Source: Adineta ricciae
Lineage: Eukaryota; Rotifera; Eurotatoria; Adinetida; Adinetidae
Length of the DNA: 64,000 nucleotides
Direction: 5' to 3'
Assembly (NCBI GenBank): GCA_905250025.1
Contig: CAJNOJ010000318.1
Coordinates: forward strand, 47,676 to 111,675
In this document: in pieces, positions 48,263 through 58,989 of the stretch
Layout of the letters: each line of letters begins with the position of its first letter
How positions within the stretch are numbered: the stretch's first letter is position 1
The notes under the pieces: generated by a model
What the model was told of the DNA's origin: nothing
What the model saw: only the letters and a program-made list of their open reading frames with translations
Database searches by the model: none
Made by a program: the position numbers and the translations under genes

Positions 48263-49130
48263 ATAGATTTCATTTGAAAATGTCTGAGTTGTTTGTTTGA
48301 ATTTCATTAATAAAACTTTTAAATTGTTAATTCATGAAAATCAGAGACTAGTCGAATTGTGTATAAAATGTGATAGAGCGGCTATGTCGTGTTTTCTAAT
48401 GAGTGATGAGCAATGGCAGTTGGATAGAACGTAAAATGTTTCACGAGTTTATTTAATATGCAAAGTGGAAACCGTAAAGAGTCGTTGTCAAAACTCGGCC
48501 TAGGCAGAAAATGTTGAATGTTTGAGAGAAAACTTGTTGGTAAATGGAAAATCGTTTTGAATATGATATAAGAAAATGAGTTATATTTGTGATGAATATA
48601 AATATGACGAAAATAGATACGTTTCGAAAACTAGTGTTTGTGTAAGTGTTAGTGTGTGAAGGCCCTCTAACAAATATGGAGAAATTTATTACTTCTGTGA
48701 TCGATGTGAGGGCGTGTGATGTTATACAACAATCATTTACGACTGTTTCTGTTGGCACTTATTTGATCAGTTATTTTATCTCACAAACTACGTTTGTCGT
48801 AGCCATACCGAAACTGCAAGTGTCATAGTTACGCGTTTATAAACTCAACTATTCTGACTGGATTCTTTCTTTCTATTCTCATTATATATCATTAAAATAC
48901 ACCCTCAAAACAACAATCTTTCTCTCTCTTGTCTGCAAATATTTTAAATAGCGAAGATCATACGTTGAGTGTCGAAATGATTGTACTCTGTCATATTTTG
49001 TAATATTCAAGTATATTTGAGCGTATTTGCAATTTGATGTGTATGTTGATAACAAAAGATAAGAAAACGAACCGACAAATTATTTCATACATTACATGTC
49101 ACATTTTTTGTCTTTATTTAAAATTCATTA
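48263..49130. other. Intergenic
   Basis: The 3' end of coiled-coil gene B followed by sequence with no supported gene. Short frames on both strands near 48450-48830 show no recognisable feature. Confidence 0.55.
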
Positions 49131-50108
49131 ATGATGGTGTCTGTTCCACAAACAAGTCGATCATATCTTTTCAAAAGTTTTGTTTTACTCATTGCTTCCT
49201 TGTTGATATATTTTTTCATGTTTAAACCATCCAAAAATCGGATTGGTCTGTCAACAACTTCATCCTCACCCACACCCTCATCGATTCATTTAGTAACGGG
49301 TTTACTTGTCAACAGTGAGCACGCTTGGAATAAAAACGATGATCGTAAAAATGAAAGTGGTTCTTGGCTATTAAATCCATTCTTCGATCGTCTCAATAAA
49401 ACTGTTTACATTTCAGATGTTTTAATAACAGAGAAAAATATCGTTTCTTCCGTAATATTAAATCGATATGGAACACAAACGTGGCAAAACTATCTTTTAA
49501 AATCTTTATCAAATCGAGATGATATTGATCTAAGACCATTAGCTCAATATAAAAAAAGTCAAGAATGTCCGTATTATTTGACATATATTATCGATCATTA
49601 TTACAATCTACCCGAGATAATTCTCTTTTCTCATGGTCGTCCGCAGGTTCATAACCCACACATTCTTAAACATTGGTCATGGTTTATTGATCGAGTACAA
49701 CAAGACATCGATCATCAATTTTTCAATGCCTCTGTCGGATTTCTCAGTTCTAATTGTGGTATCTATGTCAAAAGATTCATACGAAGTCGTCCTATTCTTG
49801 ATTTACTTGGCTATAATCGATCAATGAATCCATTCGCGAATCAAATTCGAGCATTATCTGTGGGCACTTATTGTTGTGCACAATTTATCGTTCATCGTTC
49901 TCGTATTTTACAACATTCGATCTCATTTTGGCGTTTGGCCTTGAAAATCTCTATCGACATGAACGATTGTTCCCATTTTGAGCACTTATGGCACATATTC
50001 TTCGGTGAATCTGATGAACTTGACCCAAAGAAAAGTCTTGCTGTATGGTATGAAGATGCACATCCTCATTTCAATGAATATTGCCAAATAAAATTTCTTG
50101 GCGAATAG
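49131..50108 (+). CDS. DUF3431 type II membrane protein (glycosyltransferase-like)
   Basis: Single-exon frame of 325 residues. A membrane anchor lies at about 14-31 (FKSFVLLIASLLIYFFMF), followed by a Ser/Thr/Pro-rich stem, so it should face the Golgi lumen or outside. The body matches the DUF3431 pattern: CPYYLTYIIDHYYNLPEIIL, then FSHGRPQVHNPHIL, and near the end GTYCCAQFIVHRSRILQHSI before WRLAL, resembling nucleotide-sugar transferase folds. DUF3431 is known mainly from fungi with scattered cases elsewhere. The substrate is unknown. The start at 49131 is the first of two Met codons. AATAAA lies inside the coding end (50089-50094), and the next gene's stop is only 36 bp away on the other strand. 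Confidence 0.75.
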   Translation: MMVSVPQTSRSYLFKSFVLLIASLLIYFFMFKPSKNRIGLSTTSSSPTPSSIHLVTGLLVNSEHAWNKNDDRKNESGSWLLNPFFDRLNKTVYISDVLITEKNIVSSVILNRYGTQTWQNYLLKSLSNRDDIDLRPLAQYKKSQECPYYLTYIIDHYYNLPEIILFSHGRPQVHNPHILKHWSWFIDRVQQDIDHQFFNASVGFLSSNCGIYVKRFIRSRPILDLLGYNRSMNPFANQIRALSVGTYCCAQFIVHRSRILQHSISFWRLALKISIDMNDCSHFEHLWHIFFGESDELDPKKSLAVWYEDAHPHFNEYCQIKFLGE

Positions 50109-50144
50109 AACAAAAAGTTCATTGAATCTTTATTTCAACAAACT

Positions 50145-52925
50145 TCAGAAAAAAACATTTTTTAGTAAAAGTAAAAGTAGAAAATTTGAAGAGATACATT
50201 TCCCAGTCGACACACTGCCAGATGTTGTTTGTAATAAAACATTTTCATCAATAACAACTTTAACTGATTCCCAATGATGTAAATTATCTTCTTCATTCGA
50301 TAACATATCTTTTGTACAATATTCATTCTCTGTTCCACCATTATGACAATTTTGCTCAGCAGATTTCATTTCTTCAGACGAATTCAGTTCGTTCTTAATC
50401 GTAGAATCGAACATATCGTCAAACGAATAATGAAATAAAGATGAATTTCTTGAAACACGCCACGATTGTCCATATTCAAATAACGTTTGTTCATCACTTT
50501 CATGAATTGATATTCTTGTACCATTTGGAAATGTTAAACCATTGACATCACCTAAGAGACCATAGGATGGAGTAGATAATTTGTTGAATTTCTCTCGTCG
50601 AACTAATGTTTCTAGATCAAAAAAGTCGAATGTTGGACGAATGGTTACACGAAGTCGAAAATGAGTTGTTGGAAAAGAGATTTTAAATGCTCCATTTGCT
50701 TTCCGTTTAATTTTGATAAACTCATCTTCATAGATCAACACTGCTACGGCAAATTCTTCGTGAGGTACTTCGATCAATTTGGTATCGATTCGAATCTCAC
50801 AAGATTGATATTTTGAGAATAATTCAAATTGAACACGTCGTTTTCCGTGTAAAAATCCAATAACAAAGGCTTCAATTCCAACATTTCCATCATTTTCATT
50901 CGATGAAAGACGGATTTGGATTTCTTGTCCATTAAAATCTGGTAAAGCTAATAAAGTAAATTCACCTTGTCCTCGAAAGGCATAAACGCCTCCATTCAAA
51001 GTTGCAAAATACGGATCTCCATGTTTCTCGATCGATTCCGATTCGAAATCTTCGCATCGTCCTGCAGGTCGATATTTATAATACTCTTTACACATTTCTT
51101 CACTAATCAACAGACTTCGACAACACGACCAATAAGAAAGAAAATCGGAAAAGAAATGTCCGAACATACTTAGACTTTTCTCCAACCAACTGTTGGCGTC
51201 CGGTGAGACAACATCTAACGTTCCAGCGCCTTCATTTCCTTGTTCAATAAACTTTCCATGTTCATCGTAACAACATTGTGCACCAGCCCAAGTCGTGTCC
51301 GATTTTTTCCGATAACAACCTCGTGCTTTTCGATGGTATGTACAGGTTTTTTCGATTGGTTTTCTTGCGTCACATCCTTCATCGATTCGAAATCCGTGAA
51401 ATTCTTCTGGCCAAGGTTGTGTTGGCATCTGACAAGCACAAACAGGAACTTGTTCGAGATATTGCCGAGGATCTGTTTGAAGTAATAACCAAGCTGGACA
51501 ATATGCTGCATTCAATGACGTGGCAGCAGTGAAGATTTTCGCACCGACGAACAGAGCTGAACGAAGCCAACCGGGTTTATGTTTCATTTCGAAGGAAATT
51601 TGTAGAGCATGAACACGATCGTTTGGATCAGTGTTGACTGAGAAAAGACTATCGTAACGAACCGTTAGATTTCCTATCGATGAAAGATTAAGGTAACCTA
51701 AACCTAAGTCAATCTTTTGCCGAGTACGATTGTAAAGTGTTTGATTGTTCGACGAGAATTGCGTGGCATAATCATAAATAACAATTTTAAAAAGATACTT
51801 TTTCGTAATTTCATTCGATTGAAATTCCAGAATTAACTCTTCGTTATTCGGATCAGCTATTTGATGTGTTAAATTGATATAATTCTTCAAAATTAATTCA
51901 CCATGATCTTCAGGAACATGAGCAAGAAAAGTCGTCGTATCAACAAGTTTGTTCTCTTCATTATCAAATAATTCTATTTTGATTTTTCCACTATCCATTA
52001 ACATTGGCATTGTACAAACAATATAAAGTGAATTTAATACGCGACAATCATCTACGACATGATTATCAACCCGAATTTCATATGTCGATCGATTAAAACA
52101 AATTCCATGTAAACGAAACTCATATCCACCATAGATCGAACCACGAAATGGAGAAACTTGTAAACCAGTTGATGTTTCACATTGAATATCATTGACATGT
52201 CCGGTCGTATGGAAAATGAATTGACCTGGAATGCCAATGTTGGAATCATTAACAATACTAAGAATTTGTGGTGAAAGTGATTTTTTTAATTGATAATAAT
52301 TAACATTATCACCCGCATTGAATCCAATTCGAGCGTGATTACCAGTTGAATCTTGTGACCATTCTAATTGATGATAAGTAAATAATGTAAATGAATAAAA
52401 TCCGTTGGTTGTTAAGATAGCTTGGTATGTATTTCTATTGATTTCGTTTTTTATATCAGGGAGATCGTACCAAGTGACAACAAACGCCCACAACATTCGT
52501 TGAGCAGCTAACTTAGGAAAGCCAGTTCGAAGAATTTTTGTTATTTGATAAAGAGTCTGGGGTTCGGTTTTTAAAAGAATTTCTCGGTAGAAAATGTTCT
52601 TTAATGTCTCATGTGTAAAATTTGTGTTGATCCAAAACGGAGCCACACAAACTAAATCTTGAAATGGAAATGGATCTGATGATTTGTATGACAACGAACA
52701 TGTTTCATTTCCAAACATAATTAAACCATGACTTGAGATACGAAGTTCATCATAAAATTTGTTGAAGAATGAATACCGAACAGATAAAGAGATTGACTCA
52801 GTGACGTAATTGAGATCATTTTCTAAACTTTTATCATTATGTTCAATGCCGAATGGAACAAAATTCTTTATATCGACGCAATAAATTAAATATAAGAGAT
52901 GAAACAATAAATAAAGTCTAAACAT
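50145..52925 (-). CDS. Mesh/SUSD2-like secreted adhesion protein (NIDO-TIG-AMOP-VWD)
   Basis: Uninterrupted frame of 926 residues with a signal peptide (MFRLYLLFHLLYLIYCVDI). Domain order: NIDO (about 60-230, VCVAPFWINTNFTHETL, ARIGFNAGDNVNYYQL), an IPT/TIG domain (about 250-330, SPFRGSIYGGYEFRLHGICF), a cysteine-rich AMOP domain (about 475-600, CPAWLLLQTDPRQYLEQVPV through GAQCCYDEHGKF), and a VWD domain (about 640-800) ending with YGLLGDVNG. This is the architecture of Mesh, SUSD2 and mucin-4 relatives, surface proteins of epithelia. The usual GDPH autocleavage site in the VWD start is GDPY here. There is no sushi or EGF domain and no clear transmembrane helix; the short hydrophobic end (NFLLLLLL) could be a lipid-anchor signal. 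Lack of introns is unusual among its neighbours. Confidence 0.85.
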   Translation of the reverse strand: MFRLYLLFHLLYLIYCVDIKNFVPFGIEHNDKSLENDLNYVTESISLSVRYSFFNKFYDELRISSHGLIMFGNETCSLSYKSSDPFPFQDLVCVAPFWINTNFTHETLKNIFYREILLKTEPQTLYQITKILRTGFPKLAAQRMLWAFVVTWYDLPDIKNEINRNTYQAILTTNGFYSFTLFTYHQLEWSQDSTGNHARIGFNAGDNVNYYQLKKSLSPQILSIVNDSNIGIPGQFIFHTTGHVNDIQCETSTGLQVSPFRGSIYGGYEFRLHGICFNRSTYEIRVDNHVVDDCRVLNSLYIVCTMPMLMDSGKIKIELFDNEENKLVDTTTFLAHVPEDHGELILKNYINLTHQIADPNNEELILEFQSNEITKKYLFKIVIYDYATQFSSNNQTLYNRTRQKIDLGLGYLNLSSIGNLTVRYDSLFSVNTDPNDRVHALQISFEMKHKPGWLRSALFVGAKIFTAATSLNAAYCPAWLLLQTDPRQYLEQVPVCACQMPTQPWPEEFHGFRIDEGCDARKPIEKTCTYHRKARGCYRKKSDTTWAGAQCCYDEHGKFIEQGNEGAGTLDVVSPDANSWLEKSLSMFGHFFSDFLSYWSCCRSLLISEEMCKEYYKYRPAGRCEDFESESIEKHGDPYFATLNGGVYAFRGQGEFTLLALPDFNGQEIQIRLSSNENDGNVGIEAFVIGFLHGKRRVQFELFSKYQSCEIRIDTKLIEVPHEEFAVAVLIYEDEFIKIKRKANGAFKISFPTTHFRLRVTIRPTFDFFDLETLVRREKFNKLSTPSYGLLGDVNGLTFPNGTRISIHESDEQTLFEYGQSWRVSRNSSLFHYSFDDMFDSTIKNELNSSEEMKSAEQNCHNGGTENEYCTKDMLSNEEDNLHHWESVKVVIDENVLLQTTSGSVSTGKCISSNFLLLLLLKNVFF

Positions 52926-54614
52926 GGTCTTTGTATTGTGGATCGTGATAATATCATCGTCTTTATATACTTCTTATCAATGGGCGTGCTTGTGTAAACT
53001 TTTACCTTTATGTAATATTAATGTCCTGAAAATGAGTCATTATTTTCATGAATAAAATGAATGGTCATTGAGTGAAAATTCACTCGATAAACTTTGATAA
53101 ATGATGAAAAAAGTTTGAATTATCTATATTCTATGATAGCCAAAAGAGACACAAAGCAAGAATATTTTGAGAGGATTGTATGTTGATAAGCCACGCTTAA
53201 CTTGACACTGAGCAAAGAAAACGAATTCAAATTAGGAATTTGATCATATAACCAGTAAGAAAGCAACTAAATGACAAATATGTTCACATACAAAGGTTTA
53301 ATCGATTCGTCTCTGATTCTATGTCTATACATCTTCTTTCCTTCGCCTGTTCTCGATAGACGTACATTTCACATGACATAAGGACGACACAGAGAATCAA
53401 ACCTTTCATATACGTCAACTATCTCAGAGAAAACAGCGCATTTCATCGTCGAGAATAGATAATTGATATCACAATAAAAAATATCCTGGAGAGCTAGTTA
53501 TGCTCGTATGTGTATGTGTGTAGTATGGATGTAGACATAGCCCAATAACGCAAAAGAATCGTTATAGTCGCTCGTTCTGTCTTACTGCGTCGTTTATATA
53601 CTTCTATTACTAAAGATTATCATGCAAGAAGAGGAAAAAGATCAAGCACAGTTTTTGACTATTTAATGAATAGAGAGAAAGAGAATCCAATTTCTTTCAT
53701 ATTACTAATAAAAGAACAGCAAAAAAATCGCAAGAGTAAGTAAAATCATATCGACTAATGTGTTTTTCCTTGTTTAAGACAAGTGAATACTTTTCAATAT
53801 TTATTTCAACTATACAAAAATACTTTCAAAGAAGATCCTTATCATATTTGCTTTTTACAATTTGAATGTTGTCTAACGTAGATCCATTTGTTATTGTATA
53901 AAGGAACCAGCGTAACATTCTTTTTCTTCTCATTTTCAAACATAGAACATCCTAATAGTGAATAATAAAAGTGTCAACGAAATAACTTCAATATTTTTTC
54001 AATAATACACAAGACAGTAAAAACAATTGAAAGCGTTTCGACATGGTACGAAGTTATTGAAAGTAGAAAAGTCTGTCTTTTTTCCTTTAATAGACATCGG
54101 AAACTAATTGTCAAATGTCTTTCTTTAACATATCAAAAGAAAACGTTCTGCTTTGAGTGTTGAAAACATAAACTACATATATTGAGAAATTAATTTCTTG
54201 TTGGTTTGATCAGAAAGGTTGGATGAACATCAGTAGAAGAAAATCTCTCGACAAAATTTCAATAAAATAGCATCCGATGGAGAGTCTTCGACGTTAATTA
54301 CTTTTTCGTCTGTTACATAATCTTTACAAAGCAGCGTGTAGTCAGACACATTTTCATCTTTGAAAAGAATCCTTGTATAGATAAGAAGTTTTATGTCTTT
54401 TTCTCGTTCTGTTCCTTTTCTCTTTTTTTTTACTTATTTAAGAAGTTTTTTTCTTCATCACTCTAAGCCAGATTTCGCCACGTGACAAAGAGGAACAAAT
54501 AAATTTTCTTCTTCACGCATGCCATCTCTGTCAGACACTATATTCATAAAATACTTTACGATTCTTTCAGATTAAGCCTATGATCTATTTCTCAAAAAAT
54601 ATATTCGCATTTCA
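52926..54614. other. Intergenic, 1.7 kb
   Basis: Divergent promoters of the Mesh-like gene and GT31 copy A. AT-rich; no supported coding frame, RNA gene or repeat. Confidence 0.55.
52962..52969 (-). promoter_or_regulatory. TATA box of the Mesh-like gene
   Basis: On the minus strand the sequence reads GTATATAAAG about 37-45 bases ahead of the ATG at 52925, which supports that start and implies a very short leader. Confidence 0.45.
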
Positions 54615-55894
54615 ATGTCTTTTAAACAACTTTACATTCCGTTTTTGCGTCAATATCTACGATTTTCCTCATTGTCTATTAAACTTCTTCTATTCATAAC
54701 GATTTTAATATTTCTCATCGGCATCAAACAAATCTTTTCAAATAAAACTTCTTGGTGTAATCCAGAACAATCATTGTGGTGGTTTTGTCCATGGCCAGGA
54801 CCAGAAACAGTGTGCAGTTGGGACGAACATTTTTCCAAAGCAAATCCAAACAATCGGTATCGCTGTCCATTGATATACCGAACATTTTTATCTTCTTATT
54901 TATTATTAATTTCAGATCTCCAGCATTCTATCACAAAGCTCTTCGCTCTCTTTCAAAACGTCGTTCGTCTTTCCTCTTCAACAACTTAACTCTAACACAA
55001 TGTAACGAATCTTCTCTCGATTTACTCATTTTTATCATTTCAAAATGTTCTCACGGTTCCATTCGACAATCGATTCGACGAACCTGGGCTAATCAACACT
55101 TATTACAACAATTCTTTCCCGATCTTCACATCAAACTATTGTTTCTACTCGACAATGATCCACAATCGACACCAAAACTCATTCTTGAACATCAATTTTA
55201 TCAAGATCTCGTTCAAGTCACTAATCTTCCTGAACAGTATGACTATGTTACACAACGCGAATCAGCTCTCTACGAGTTCGTTGTCAGTCGTTGTCAACAA
55301 ACAAGATTTGTGTTCAAAACTGACGATGACATTTTCATCAACACAATTCTCCTATTATCAAAAGTTCGAACGTTGATGAACAATGTCGAAATGAAAGACA
55401 AAACGACAAAAAAGTATCTAATGTTTGGATTTCCAATCGAACATGGCCTAGTTGTTCGTCATAGTGCTGATCTAGTTGGACAACGATATGTGATCACAAA
55501 AGATGAATATTCATGTCCAAGATATCCCACATTTCTGTCCGGTTTTGGTTATTTGATGACTGTGGAAACATGTTCATTGTTGTTCGATGCTTATGTAAGT
55601 GATGAAAGACCATTTCTATTGTCCGATGTTTATTTCACTGGACTATTGGCTGAGATGATGCAGATTCCACGAATGAAGATCATTGAAAACGTGAACTATC
55701 GATATGAAAGTCAATGTAATGAAGAATTCTTTCGTGAGAAAGAGAACAGTGCATTGGCATGTGCAGCATCGAATGATCATTTTGATGTGAAACATTCGAA
55801 AGGTGGTGATCGAAGCTTGATGAATGACTACAATCGTTACTGGACAATGTTAATTGAACGACATCGTACATCTATGAATAGTAAAAGACGATAG
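54615..55894 (+). CDS. GT31 beta-1,3-glycosyltransferase, copy A
   Basis: Golgi type II enzyme of the beta-1,3-galactosyl/N-acetylglucosaminyltransferase family. Exons 54615-54856 and 54916-55894 give 406 residues. The N terminus has a membrane anchor (SIKLLLFITILIFLIGI), then a WWFCPWPGPETVCSWDEHF motif shared with copy B. The catalytic part has the family marks: SIRQSIRRTWAN, FVFKTDDDIFIN with the metal-binding DDD, YPTFLSGFGYLMT and LLSDVYFTGLLAE (the usual acidic EDVY motif is SDVY here). The acceptor sugar cannot be told from sequence. Exon 2 bases 54954-55852 are identical to copy B. AATAAA at 55918-55923. Confidence 0.9.
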
Positions 55895-56000
55895 ATTTTT
55901 TACAATTTGTGTAAGAAAATAAAATAGAAACTAATGTCAGTGTTAAGAATGACTCATATAATTACTGAAAGACTTTTGCTCTTGTGTGAAACTTTCTCCC

Positions 56001-56119
56001 TAGGGGTGGCACTTTATTTTTTTGGTAAAGTATGTCAACTTTACTTTATTCGGTAAAGCAAAGTATCTCGGCTTACTTTATTTTTTTCAAAGCGGAATAA
56101 AGTTAAAGTGCCACCCGTG
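56001..56119. mobile_element. hAT-type MITE, 119 bp
   Basis: Starts TAGGGGTGGCACTTTA and ends TTAAAGTGCCACCCGTG, a terminal inverted repeat of about 14 bp. It is flanked by TTTCTCCC (55993-56000) and TTTCTGCC (56120-56127), an 8-bp target duplication with one mismatch. The GGGTGGCA end and 8-bp duplication are typical of hAT elements. The interior is repeated ACTTTATT/GGTAAAG sequence with no coding capacity. Confidence 0.8.
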
Positions 56120-56377
56120 TTTCTGCCGTAATATCTTTCTTATTGTTTAATGTATAATTGACATTGAAGAAAGGCATGAATGTACTCGTCGATGGATTGA
56201 CGCGCGTTGCGTGCTTGTCAACGGTAGGAATTGAATCCACCAATAATGTTGTGGTCGATTGGTGATTTATTAATGAATAACACGAAAATTCTCCGACTCT
56301 TGTTTATTGCGCTTTGCATTACACACCTATTGTTTCTCAAGCATCACCAAATGAATCTGCATTATTCCAATTAGAAG

Positions 56378-56598
56378 AAACCCCCTCCCCAGAATAGAAG
56401 ATTCACTCCAAGGTGAAAAGTTTTAGTGAAAACTAATAGTTCGATTTACCTTGAGCGGGCGCAAACTAGTTAAAAATAAAAGAGTAAACACGTCTCTGTC
56501 AACTAAAGCAACAACGAACCTCGACCCGAGCATATTTCCGGAGTTATAGCTTGTTGAACAGAGGCGACTCGAGAGTCTTCTATTCTGGGGAGGGGTTT
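56378..56598. mobile_element. Small inverted-repeat element, 221 bp
   Basis: The left end AAACCCCCTCCCCAGAATAG and the right end CTATTCTGGGGAGGGGTTT are inverted copies for about 23 bp, differing by one extra C. The interior (about 175 bp) is unrelated to the ends and non-coding. Target duplication is uncertain; TTAG occurs at both sides (56371-56374, 56597-56600). A MITE of unknown superfamily. Confidence 0.7.
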
Positions 56599-57542
56599 AG
56601 CGTATCCTGGGTATATTCAGGGTACCGGATCTTCTGTGTGTCTAAAAAAGACGTCACGAAACACCGCGAGGCGTTTACTAATTCTTTTCATTCGTTATGT
56701 TTTGTCATACACTGCTGTTAATGGTATAATAAAAAAGCCTATATTCATGACTGTTAAGATTCAATGATGAAAGAGAAAAAAAAAGAATTCTTCTGGTAAC
56801 TAAACAACTTTTTTTTATATTTCTTCTGTCTATACAAATGTTTTGAAAAGAGTAAAAAAAGTTCATAGAACGATGAAAATTCTTCTTCTTCTTCTTCTTC
56901 CACTCAAAGCATTCTCCCATTTCGAACAATTCAGAACTCACGTGAATACTTTCTTCGATTTTAGACGCGCACCTATGAAACTACATGATCACGTTGTATA
57001 AAATGAATACATTAACGTATGGCAATGAAGTGTAATAAATCGTAACGTTACCGATAAGGGCTAATGAAACGATCGATATTTTTTCTCTCTTGACATAAAA
57101 GGTCCGAGTCACAACATGAGATAGAGAGAACTTTTCTATCTGAATTTTCATTCTCAATACCCATCATACTTCTCTAGACGACCTTTTTTCTTCGAGCGCA
57201 TGAGTTTCATGAGCAAGAATATCCTGTCGTATGGACACATCATGAGAAAGGTCTTATTCAAGCGCATGACGAAAAAAATTCGACTAGGGTTGTTCTTTGG
57301 TATTTACTCTATTACTTCAACGACACCAATTTTCTTTTTCCTTTTAGTTCAATATTTACTTTCGATGAAAAAGCGGTTTCTCTACTCGCTTATTTAACAT
57401 TTAATTTCGCGTATGAATATCTTATTTCGTTGCCATCAGAACAATGTCGAACAAACGCTAACGTGATATCTACGGCGTTCGTTGTTCTCCGGTGTCCATG
57501 AATGTTTTTAATCAGAGGAGAAACAGAAAGTTTTTTATAACA

Positions 57543-58989
57543 ATGTCATTTTATTTCAATCAACGTTATCGAAGCTTCTCATTATTGAAATTCGTTGTCT
57601 TAGTCATTTCTCTGCTGCTTTTACTTGTTTATTTATTTATTTTCAATTCTTCCGACCGAATATGCGATCCTGAAGAGCATCTTTGGTGGTTTTGTCCATG
57701 GCCAGATCCTAAAACAACAGTTTGTCCATGGAACGATCATTTTTCTACCTTATCAAATAAGATTCGGTAAATTTTCTCGTTTGTTTCCATTTAATTCAAT
57801 CCATATAGGCAGCCATTACATGAAAATGCAACCGCCGCCTACATGGGAAACGATAAATTTCTTGTTTACATCGTAAATTTAAAAACAATCATAAGTCAGC
57901 ACTAGTAGTAATGAAAAACTAGTATTACCCCTAAATTTCACTTTTAACCACACCATATCACACTCAAAGTTTTCATTCTTCAATCAATCATGAATTGATA
58001 TCTCTTCTAGGACGCCTCAGGCTTATCACAAAGTTCTTCGCTCTCTTCCAAAACGTCGTTCGTCTTTCCTCTTCAACAACTTAACTCTAACACAATGTAA
58101 CGAATCTTCTCTCGATTTACTCATTTTTATCATTTCAAAATGTTCTCACGGTTCCATTCGACAATCGATTCGACGAACCTGGGCTAATCAACACTTATTA
58201 CAACAATTCTTTCCCGATCTTCACATCAAACTATTGTTTCTACTCGACAATGATCCACAATCGACACCAAAACTCATTCTTGAACATCAATTTTATCAAG
58301 ATCTCGTTCAAGTCACTAATCTTCCTGAACAGTATGACTATGTTACACAACGCGAATCAGCTCTCTACGAGTTCGTTGTCAGTCGTTGTCAACAAACAAG
58401 ATTTGTGTTCAAAACTGACGATGACATTTTCATCAACACAATTCTCCTATTATCAAAAGTTCGAACGTTGATGAACAATGTCGAAATGAAAGACAAAACG
58501 ACAAAAAAGTATCTAATGTTTGGATTTCCAATCGAACATGGCCTAGTTGTTCGTCATAGTGCTGATCTAGTTGGACAACGATATGTGATCACAAAAGATG
58601 AATATTCATGTCCAAGATATCCCACATTTCTGTCCGGTTTTGGTTATTTGATGACTGTGGAAACATGTTCATTGTTGTTCGATGCTTATGTAAGTGATGA
58701 AAGACCATTTCTATTGTCCGATGTTTATTTCACTGGACTATTGGCTGAGATGATGCAGATTCCACGAATGAAGATCATTGAAAACGTGAACTATCGATAT
58801 GAAAGTCAATGTAATGAAGAATTCTTTCGTGAGAAAGAGAACAGTGCATTGGCATGTGCAGCATCGAATGATCATTTTGATGTGAAACATTCGAAAGGTG
58901 GTGATCGAAGCTTGATGAATGACTACAATCGTTACTGGACAATGTTATCGGATCAATATGATGTGCTAAGAAATGACAATGTCAAATAG
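57543..58989 (+). CDS. GT31 beta-1,3-glycosyltransferase, copy B
   Basis: Tandem paralogue of copy A. Exons 57543-57766 and 58011-58989 give 400 residues; exon 2 has the same length as in copy A. The N terminus differs (anchor LLKFVVLVISLLLLLVYLFI) but keeps a LWWFCPWPDPKTTVCPW motif, and its intron is 244 nt rather than 59 nt. The catalytic part is identical to copy A up to the last 14 codons, which differ completely (SDQYDVLRNDNVK against IERHRTSMNSKRR). An upstream in-frame ATG at 57492 is possible, but 57543 gives a start like that of copy A (MSF). Confidence 0.88.

Larger units (their letters stand above)
55895..57542. other. Spacer between the GT31 copies
   Basis: Contains two non-coding inverted-repeat elements (56001-56119 and 56378-56598), a TTC microsatellite at about 56880-56900, and otherwise AT-rich sequence without a supported gene. 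Confidence 0.6.

Noticed and set aside
48453-48828. Short frames on both strands after coiled-coil gene B
   Set aside because: No conserved motif; probably untranslated sequence.
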